Assembly (NCBI GenBank): GCA_040081205.1
Contig: JBEBHE010000040.1
Coordinates: 1 to 20,476, forward strand
DNA length: 20,476 nucleotides
Source: UBA5216 sp040081205
GTDB taxonomy: Bacteria > Pseudomonadota > Gammaproteobacteria > Burkholderiales > SG8-41
Direction of reading: 5' to 3'
The notes beneath the pieces were generated by a model. The model was not told where the DNA came from. It did not search any database and saw only the letters and a program-made list of their open reading frames with translations. Both the position numbers and the translations under genes were made by a program. Positions within the stretch are counted from its first letter, which is position 1; each line of letters opens with the position of its first letter. Below, piece by piece: positions 14,767 through 20,476 of the stretch.

Positions 14767-17700
14767 GCATTTTCTCCCTGAGCTTGCACTGGTCGGACTA
14801 ATTCATCCGCCACCGGCGTGTCAAGCCAATCGACCTTGACCATCTTGCGCACCACCACGAATTCATCGCGGTTTGTACCGATAGTGCCGTAGTAGTTGAA
14901 GCCATAGCTCAACTGTGCATAGCCGCCGATCATGTGCGTGGGCTTGATCACGATGCGCGTCACCGAGTTGTGGATGCCGCCACGTGCACCGGTAATCTCC
15001 GACCCCGGTGTATTCACAATTTTCTCCTGCGCGTGATACATCATCACCATGCCGGGGTTGACGCGCTGGCTGACCACCGCGCGCGCCGCAATAGCACCGT
15101 TGATATTGAACAGTTCCACCCAGTCGTTATCCACAATGCCGGCGCTTTTCGCGTCGTCTTCGCTGAGCCAGATGCACGGCCCGCCGCGGCTTAGCGTGAG
15201 CATCATCAGGTTGTCGGTATACGTGGAGTGGATGCCCCACTTCTGGTGCGGCGTAATAAAGTTCAGCAGAATTTCCGGATTGCCGTTGCTCTTGATGCCA
15301 TGAATGCCGGCGGTGGTCTTCAGATCCACCGGCGGGCGATAGCTGACGCAGCCCTCGCCAAACGCGCGCATCCACGGATGGTCCTGGTAAAACTGCTGGC
15401 GGCCGGTAAGCGTGCGCCACGGAATGAACTCATGCACGTTGGTGTAACCGGCGTTGTAAGAAACCGTCTCGCTCTCGATACCGCTCCACGTCGGCGATGA
15501 AATGATCTTGCGCGGCTGCGCCTGGATATCGCGGAAACGAATCTTCTCGTCCTCGCGATGCAGCGCAAGGTGCTTATGGTCGCGGCCCGTTTGTTTGCCC
15601 AGCGCTTCCCATGCCTTAACGGCCACATGGCCATTGGTTTCGGGTGCGAGCTGCAGGATCACCTCGCAGGCATCGATGTCGGTTTCGATCTTCGGCATGC
15701 CGTGGGTTACGCCTTCGGCAATATTGAGACCGTTCAGTTCACCGAGTTGTTTCACCTCGTCCTGCGTATTCCACGCGATGCCCTTGCCGCCGTTGCCTAT
15801 CTTGTTCATCAGCGGACCAAGCGCGGTGAACCGCTTATATACATTCGGGTAGTCGCGTTCGACCACCATCATCTGCGGCGCGGTCTTGCCCGGGATCAGA
15901 TCAACTTCACCCTTCTTCCATTCCTTCACATCAAAAGGCTGGGCCAGTTCAGCGGGTGTGTCATGCATCAGCGGCGTCAGCACCAGTTCCTTCTCGACCC
16001 CGAGATGTCCCACACAAACTTCGCTGAACTTTTTCGCAAATCCCTTGTAGATGTCCCAGTCACTTCTGGACTGCCACGCCGGATCCACTGCCGTCGACAG
16101 CGGGTGTATGAACGGATGCATATCACTGGTGTTGAGGTCGTTCTTTTCATACCAGGTGGCGGTAGGCAGCACGATGTCCGAATACAGGCACGTGGTGCTC
16201 ATGCGGAAATCCAGCGTCACCAGCAGATCGAGTTTGCCTTCGGGTGCTTTGTCGTGCCAGACCACTTCCTCCGGTTTGGCCTCCTCGGCGCCCAAATCTT
16301 TACCCTGCACGCCGTTGCTGGTGCCAAGCAAATGCTTGAGAAAATACTCGTGCCCCTTGCCGCTCGAGCCCAGCAGGTTGGAACGCCATACAAACAGGTT
16401 GCGCGGCCAGTTCTGCGGCGCGTCCGGATCTTCGCAACTCATCTTGAGTGAGCCGTCTTTCAGCGCCTTGACCGCATAATCTTTCGGATCCACGCCGGCG
16501 GCCTGCGCATCGCGCACTACCTGCAGCGGATTGGTTTTCAGTTGCGGGGCAGAAGGCAGCCAGCCCATGCGCTCGGCGCGCACGTTGTAGTCGATCATGC
16601 TGCCGCCAAACAGCTTTTTGTCGGCCAGCGGTGACAGTACTTCTTCGACGCCCAGCTTTTCGTAACGCCATTGATCAGTGTGGGCGTAAAAGAAGCTGGT
16701 GCTGTTTTGCTGCCGCGGCGGGCGTATCCAGTCAAGCGCGAACGCCAGCGCCGTCCACCCGGTCTGCGGCCGCAGTTTTTCCTGACCGACATAGTGCGCC
16801 CAGCCACCACCGCTCTGACCAATGCAACCGCACATCATCAGCATATTGATAATGCCGCGATAGTTCATGTCGCTGTGGTACCAGTGGTTCATCGCGGCGC
16901 CGATAATCACCATCGATTTGCCATGTGTTTTATCGGCGTTGTCTGCGAACTGGCGAGCGACTGCGATGACCTGCGCGCGGGGTGTGCCGGTGATGCGCTC
17001 CTGCCACGCGGGTGTGTACGGCGTCTCGTCGTCATAACTGGTGGCGGCAAGCTCACCCGGCAAGCCGCGCGCCACCCCGTAGTTGGCGGCCTGCAAATCG
17101 AACACGGTGGCGATAGTAGCCTCGCTGCCGTCGCCAAGCGCAATGCGTTGCACTGGCACCGTGCGCGCCAGCACATCGCTGTTGGGGCTGTTGGTAAAGT
17201 GCTTGGTTTCGATGCCGCCGAAATACGGAAAGCCGACGCGCGCAGTCTCTGTGCTCGGATTGGCATCTTCGAGCAGCGAGAGTTTGAGCTTCACATCGCT
17301 ACCGTGATGCGCCTCTTTGGCTTCGAGATTCCACTGGCCCTGGTCGGCGCGGCCATCCGGCCCCCAACGAAAACCAATGGCGCCGTTGGGCAGCACCACC
17401 TTGCCAGACGTGTCGATGGCTACCGTTTTCCACTCGGGGTTATTCGCCTGACCAAGCTTGTCGTTAAAATCCGAAGCGCGCACATAGCGATCCGGTACCA
17501 GGATTTTTTCACCGCCTGCCGTGGTGTGTTCCTTTAGCATCACCAACATCGGCAGATCGGTATAACGGCGCGCATAGTCGTCGAAATACGCGCTGCGCTT
17601 GTCGAAATAAAATTCCTTCAGGATCACATGCCCCATGGCCATCGCCACCGCCGCATCGGTGCCCTGCTTCGGGTGCATCCAGATATCGGCGAGCTTGGCG

Positions 17701-18533
17701 ACTTCGGAATAATCGGGCGTCACCGCAACGGTCTTCGTTCCTTTGTAGCGAACCTCGGTAAAGAAGTGTGCGTCGGGCGTGCGCGTCTGCGGCACGTTGG
17801 AACCCCAGGCGATAATGAAGCTGGAGTTGTACCAGTCCGCCGATTCCGGCACGTCGGTCTGTTCGCCCCAGGTTTGCGGGCTCGACGGCGGCAAATCGCA
17901 ATACCAGTCATAGAAGCTCATGCACACGCCGCCGATCAGGCTTAGATAACGGCTGCCTGCCGCATAACTGACCATCGACATGGCCGGTATGGGTGAGAAA
18001 CCGATTACACGATCCGGGCCGTACTTTTTGATGGTATAGACATTGGCCGCCGCGATAATTTCGTTGATCTCGTCCCAGCTTGAACGTACGAAGCCGCCAA
18101 GTCCGCGTACCTTCTGATAATCGCGGCGTTTGTCGTCGGATTCAGCAATGGAGGTCCATGCATCTACGGGGTCTTTGCTCAGGCGCGCTTCGCGCCAACT
18201 TTTCAGGAGCCGTCCGCGCACCAGCGGATACTTCACCCGGTTGGCGCTATAGAGATACCAGCTATAACTCGCACCGCGCGCGCACCCGCGCGGCTCATGA
18301 TTGGGCATGTCCCAACGCGTGCGCGGGTAGTCGGTCTGCTGGGTTTCCCAGGTGACGATGCCACCCTTGACGTAAATCTTCCACGAGCAGGATCCCGTGC
18401 AGTTCACGCCGTGCGTGGAGCGCACGATCTTGTCTTCCCAAGTGCGGTCTTCGCCGGTAACGACGCCGTGCCCGTTGGAAAAATTTTCTCGCGGTTGGTT
18501 GAAGTACGTCAGTCGATCCAGAAAATGACTCAT
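14763..18533 (-). CDS. narG: Respiratory nitrate reductase alpha subunit NarG
   Basis: NarG is the molybdenum (bis-MGD) catalytic subunit that reduces nitrate to nitrite on the cytoplasmic face. The 1256-residue protein follows E. coli NarG closely from end to end. The FS0 cluster ligands are His41, Cys45, Cys49 and Cys84, and the molybdenum ligand is Asp213 in YDWYCDLPP. There is no twin-arginine export signal, as expected for the membrane-bound cytoplasmic enzyme. Compared with E. coli NarG as I remember it, nine residues are missing between WED and KIVRSTHG (residues 34/35), just before the FS0 histidine. The rest of that region aligns without gaps. The start is ATG 18533, giving the family-typical MSHFLDRL. 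A 36-base AT-rich spacer separates it from narK2. Confidence 0.97.
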   Translation of the reverse strand: MSHFLDRLTYFNQPRENFSNGHGVVTGEDRTWEDKIVRSTHGVNCTGSCSWKIYVKGGIVTWETQQTDYPRTRWDMPNHEPRGCARGASYSWYLYSANRVKYPLVRGRLLKSWREARLSKDPVDAWTSIAESDDKRRDYQKVRGLGGFVRSSWDEINEIIAAANVYTIKKYGPDRVIGFSPIPAMSMVSYAAGSRYLSLIGGVCMSFYDWYCDLPPSSPQTWGEQTDVPESADWYNSSFIIAWGSNVPQTRTPDAHFFTEVRYKGTKTVAVTPDYSEVAKLADIWMHPKQGTDAAVAMAMGHVILKEFYFDKRSAYFDDYARRYTDLPMLVMLKEHTTAGGEKILVPDRYVRASDFNDKLGQANNPEWKTVAIDTSGKVVLPNGAIGFRWGPDGRADQGQWNLEAKEAHHGSDVKLKLSLLEDANPSTETARVGFPYFGGIETKHFTNSPNSDVLARTVPVQRIALGDGSEATIATVFDLQAANYGVARGLPGELAATSYDDETPYTPAWQERITGTPRAQVIAVARQFADNADKTHGKSMVIIGAAMNHWYHSDMNYRGIINMLMMCGCIGQSGGGWAHYVGQEKLRPQTGWTALAFALDWIRPPRQQNSTSFFYAHTDQWRYEKLGVEEVLSPLADKKLFGGSMIDYNVRAERMGWLPSAPQLKTNPLQVVRDAQAAGVDPKDYAVKALKDGSLKMSCEDPDAPQNWPRNLFVWRSNLLGSSGKGHEYFLKHLLGTSNGVQGKDLGAEEAKPEEVVWHDKAPEGKLDLLVTLDFRMSTTCLYSDIVLPTATWYEKNDLNTSDMHPFIHPLSTAVDPAWQSRSDWDIYKGFAKKFSEVCVGHLGVEKELVLTPLMHDTPAELAQPFDVKEWKKGEVDLIPGKTAPQMMVVERDYPNVYKRFTALGPLMNKIGNGGKGIAWNTQDEVKQLGELNGLNIAEGVTHGMPKIETDIDACEVILQLAPETNGHVAVKAWEALGKQTGRDHKHLALHREDEKIRFRDIQAQPRKIISSPTWSGIESETVSYNAGYTNVHEFIPWRTLTGRQQFYQDHPWMRAFGEGCVSYRPPVDLKTTAGIHGIKSNGNPEILLNFITPHQKWGIHSTYTDNLMMLTLSRGGPCIWLSEDDAKSAGIVDNDWVELFNINGAIAARAVVSQRVNPGMVMMYHAQEKIVNTPGSEITGARGGIHNSVTRIVIKPTHMIGGYAQLSYGFNYYGTIGTNRDEFVVVRKMVKVDWLDTPVADELVRPVQAQGENA

Positions 18534-18544
18534 GGTTATCTCGT

Positions 18545-18562
18545 TAAGTATTTGTTTTTAAA
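18545..18562 (-). repeat. 18-base repeat, copy 2, in the narK2-narG spacer
   Basis: Read on the minus strand, this is the same 18 bases as 33-50. It ends 11 bases before the narG ATG, so it forms most of the narG leader. It could affect narG translation or mRNA processing between narK2 and narG, but no hairpin is evident. Confidence 0.6.
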
Positions 18563-18569
18563 TGATATT

Positions 18570-20249
18570 TTATGGGTTCTTCACGTAGGCATCAGCGCGC
18601 AGGTAGAACCACCAATTGAGAATCAGACACAGCGCATAGAAGATGGCAAAGCCATACATCGCGATCTCAGGCGTACCTGCCTTGATTTGTCCGCCGATCA
18701 CCACCGGTGCGATGAAGGCGCCGTAAGCGGCGATCGCCGACGTCCAGCCCAGCACCGGGCCCGCTTGCGTGCGGTCGAAAATCACGCCGATGGTGCGGAA
18801 AGTAGAACCATTGCCGATGCCGGTGGCGGCAAACAACAAAACGAACAGCACCATGAACAACAGAAAATATTGTTCCGGCGCCGGCGACTTGTAAGCCAGC
18901 AACATCACATACCCCACCGCCGTGGAGGCCACCACCATGATTGCCGAGATAATCTGGGTGACGATTGAGCCGCCCACCTTATCGGAAATCCAGCCACCCA
19001 CCGGTCGGATCAACGCACCAACAAACGGTCCGATCCATGCATAAGTGAACGCCGAGGGCGCATTCGGATTCTTCAGCGTGTGCTGCATCACGCCCGCAGC
19101 GTCGGGCACGTGGCTCACGCCGAAGATCACGGTGATCGACAGCGGCAGCGCCATCGAGAAGCCGATGAACGAACCGAAGGTGACGATGTAAAGCGCCGTC
19201 ATCGACCAAGTATGCTTGTTACGGAAAATCGCAAATTGCTTGTCGATGTTGTCCTTCATGGTGCCGAATGCCGTCAGCCGCATTACCAGCAAAGCCGTTA
19301 CCACGTCCAGCGGAATGGCCACCCACATGCTGATGAGCCCCAAACCCGTGGGCTTCGGCAAATACAGATACAAGCCGAGGATCGATGGCACAAACGCCAG
19401 CGTGTAAAGCCAGGTGACTTTGGCGAATGCCACAATGGGATGACCCGTGTCGGGGGATACCGTTTTAAGGTTATTCATCCCAACCCAGCACAGCACCGAC
19501 AGTGGGATCAGCGTCAGCACCCAGGCAAATCCCGCGTTCTGAATATAAGTCGGCGTGCCCGCGGCGATCTTGCCGAATATCCAGCCGCTATCTTTCATCA
19601 GCGTCATCGCTTCACCGCCCCACGAAAACGAACCGAAGATGCCCATGGTCATCACCAGCGGAATGACAACCTGCATCGTTGTCACGCCGAAGTTGCCGAT
19701 GCCGGCGTTAATGCCCAGCGCCGTGCCTTGCAAACGCTTCGGGAAAAACGTGCTGATGTTCGACATCGAACTGGCGAAGTTGCCACCGCCCACGCCCGAC
19801 CACAGCGCCATCAACTGAAACACCCACAGTGGCCAGTCCTTGTGTTGCAGCGCGATGCCGGTACCGATGGCCGGTGCCAGCAACATAGCGGTGGTGAGAA
19901 AAATCGTGTTGCGTCCGCCCGCCAGCCGTATCAGAAACGAAGCCGGGATGCGCATGGTGGCGCCGGCAATGCCCGCGATAGCGGTCAGCGTGAAAAGATC
20001 CGCCTGAGAGAACGGAAACCCGAGGTTGAGCATCTGCACCGTGATGATGCCCCACATGCCCCACACCGCGAAGCCGCACAGCAGCGCAGGCACGGATATC
20101 CACAGATTGCGGTAGGCGATGCGCTTACCTGTGGATTCCCAGAACGCATTGTCTTCCACATCCCACTTTTCGATGTCCGCCCGGCTGCCGCCGGCGGTTG
20201 CTTTTGTAGAAGATGCACTCGCCATGCCGGTTTGCTCTGAGGTTTTCAT
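18570..20249 (-). CDS. narK: Nitrate/nitrite transporter, NarK2-like
   Basis: This 559-residue MFS protein moves nitrate into and nitrite out of the cytoplasm, feeding the Nar active site. The two nitrate signature regions are present: GGGNFASSMSNISTFFPKR followed by ALGINAGIGNFGV, and GIGNGSTFRTIGVIF in the second half. It is longer than E. coli NarK because of a hydrophilic N-terminal tail of about 60 residues and long loops, a form common in Betaproteobacteria. The start chosen is ATG 20249, with AGGTG 6 bases upstream. It lies 2 bases after the stop of the preceding narK1-like gene. Starting further upstream would overlap that gene. Confidence 0.95.
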   Translation of the reverse strand: MKTSEQTGMASASSTKATAGGSRADIEKWDVEDNAFWESTGKRIAYRNLWISVPALLCGFAVWGMWGIITVQMLNLGFPFSQADLFTLTAIAGIAGATMRIPASFLIRLAGGRNTIFLTTAMLLAPAIGTGIALQHKDWPLWVFQLMALWSGVGGGNFASSMSNISTFFPKRLQGTALGINAGIGNFGVTTMQVVIPLVMTMGIFGSFSWGGEAMTLMKDSGWIFGKIAAGTPTYIQNAGFAWVLTLIPLSVLCWVGMNNLKTVSPDTGHPIVAFAKVTWLYTLAFVPSILGLYLYLPKPTGLGLISMWVAIPLDVVTALLVMRLTAFGTMKDNIDKQFAIFRNKHTWSMTALYIVTFGSFIGFSMALPLSITVIFGVSHVPDAAGVMQHTLKNPNAPSAFTYAWIGPFVGALIRPVGGWISDKVGGSIVTQIISAIMVVASTAVGYVMLLAYKSPAPEQYFLLFMVLFVLLFAATGIGNGSTFRTIGVIFDRTQAGPVLGWTSAIAAYGAFIAPVVIGGQIKAGTPEIAMYGFAIFYALCLILNWWFYLRADAYVKNP

Positions 20250-20251
20250 GG

Positions 20252-20476
20252 TTACACCTGTGTCAGGACGTTGCGCGCGGGTTCGGGATGTTTTTTGGCT
20301 TCGGCCATACTCATCGGACGCACTTCGGTGAAGTACATCCACATCAGCGACACCCACACGATGCCGAACATCAGCATGAAGGCCGACGAGCGCACGCCGG
20401 TCAGATCCACCAGCGCGCCAAACATGATCGGCAGAATGAAACCGCCCATGCCGCCCGCAAGTCCCACCACGCCGGA
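20252..20476 (-). CDS. narK: NarK1-like nitrate transporter, C-terminal fragment at the window edge
   Basis: Only the last 74 residues are inside the window, and the gene continues beyond base 20476. The visible part includes two hydrophobic segments (GGFILPIMFGALVDLTG and SAFMLMFGIVWVSLMWMYF) and the hydrophilic tail EVRPMSMAEAKKHPEPARNVLTQV. GLAGGMGGFILPIMFGAL is typical of the last helices of NarK1-type nitrate-proton symporters. Together with the following gene it forms the tandem narK1-narK2 arrangement, which exists as a single fused protein in some denitrifiers. The promoter of the whole nar operon is probably upstream of this gene, outside the window. Confidence 0.85.
   Translation of the reverse strand, partial: SGVVGLAGGMGGFILPIMFGALVDLTGVRSSAFMLMFGIVWVSLMWMYFTEVRPMSMAEAKKHPEPARNVLTQV

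Noticed and set aside
13738..14781. Long open frame (347 codons) on the plus strand opposite narH and the end of narG
   Set aside because: narH is certain by cysteine motifs and full-length similarity. The opposite frame has no recognisable domain and follows from codon bias in GC-rich DNA.
18534..18569. Possible separate promoter for narGHJI between narK2 and narG
   Set aside because: The spacer is only 36 bases, with no FNR-type box or -35/-10 pair at usable spacing. Cotranscription with narK2 is more likely.
19080..20240. Long open frame (386 codons) on the plus strand opposite narK2
   Set aside because: The predicted protein is rich in His, Arg and Gln without domain features, as expected from the reverse of a hydrophobic transporter gene.
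1..20476. CRISPR arrays, tRNA or rRNA genes, insertion sequences
   Set aside because: I saw no regularly spaced repeats, no tRNA- or rRNA-like stretches and no transposase-like proteins or terminal inverted repeats.

Overview
This window looks like the chromosome of a denitrifying or nitrate-respiring betaproteobacterium. The evidence is the tandem narK1-narK2 pair, the narGHJI-ppiC order, the 134-residue gene after ppiC, and the E. coli-like NarGHI sequences. The genus cannot be fixed from sequence reading alone. Coding density is high, and most genes lie on the minus strand.

Right part (about 20476 down to 10587, minus strand) is a membrane-bound nitrate reductase operon. In transcription order it holds the end of a first NarK-type transporter, a complete second NarK, narG, narH, narJ, narI, a cytoplasmic parvulin-type isomerase (ppiC) and a small conserved protein of unknown function. 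Genes overlap by 4 bp or are separated by at most 36 bp.

The middle part (10577 down to 6832) continues on the same strand without a gap that could hold a promoter. It begins with an 81-codon, internally deleted nnrS remnant whose stop codon overlaps the start of an HlyD-type adaptor gene. A MacB/DevC-type permease, an ABC ATPase and a small membrane protein follow. A full-length nnrS (6735-5536) with its own candidate promoter comes next, then a beta-carbonic anhydrase gene. The four-gene exporter cassette is therefore bracketed by two nnrS-derived sequences in the same orientation.

The left part holds a Crp/Fnr-family regulator of the Dnr/NnrR type (+ strand; it lacks the FNR cysteine cluster). 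It is flanked by a nitronate monooxygenase-like flavoprotein gene (+) and, divergently, an MFS transporter gene followed by fabI (both -). Perfect FNR/Dnr palindromes (TTGAT-N4-ATCAA) lie in front of the regulator and of the monooxygenase gene, and a degenerate one lies in front of the MFS gene, each at a spacing that suits activation. The inferred picture is a nitrogen-oxide regulon: nitrate uptake and respiration (NarK, NarGHI), its maturation factors (NarJ, perhaps PpiC and the 134-residue protein), nitric-oxide tolerance (NnrS), an exporter of unknown cargo, and a regulator that responds to NO or low oxygen.

The items most worth following are the exporter cassette fused to the nar operon through the nnrS remnant, the four-cysteine motif in the monooxygenase-like protein, and a nine-residue gap next to the FS0 cluster of NarG.
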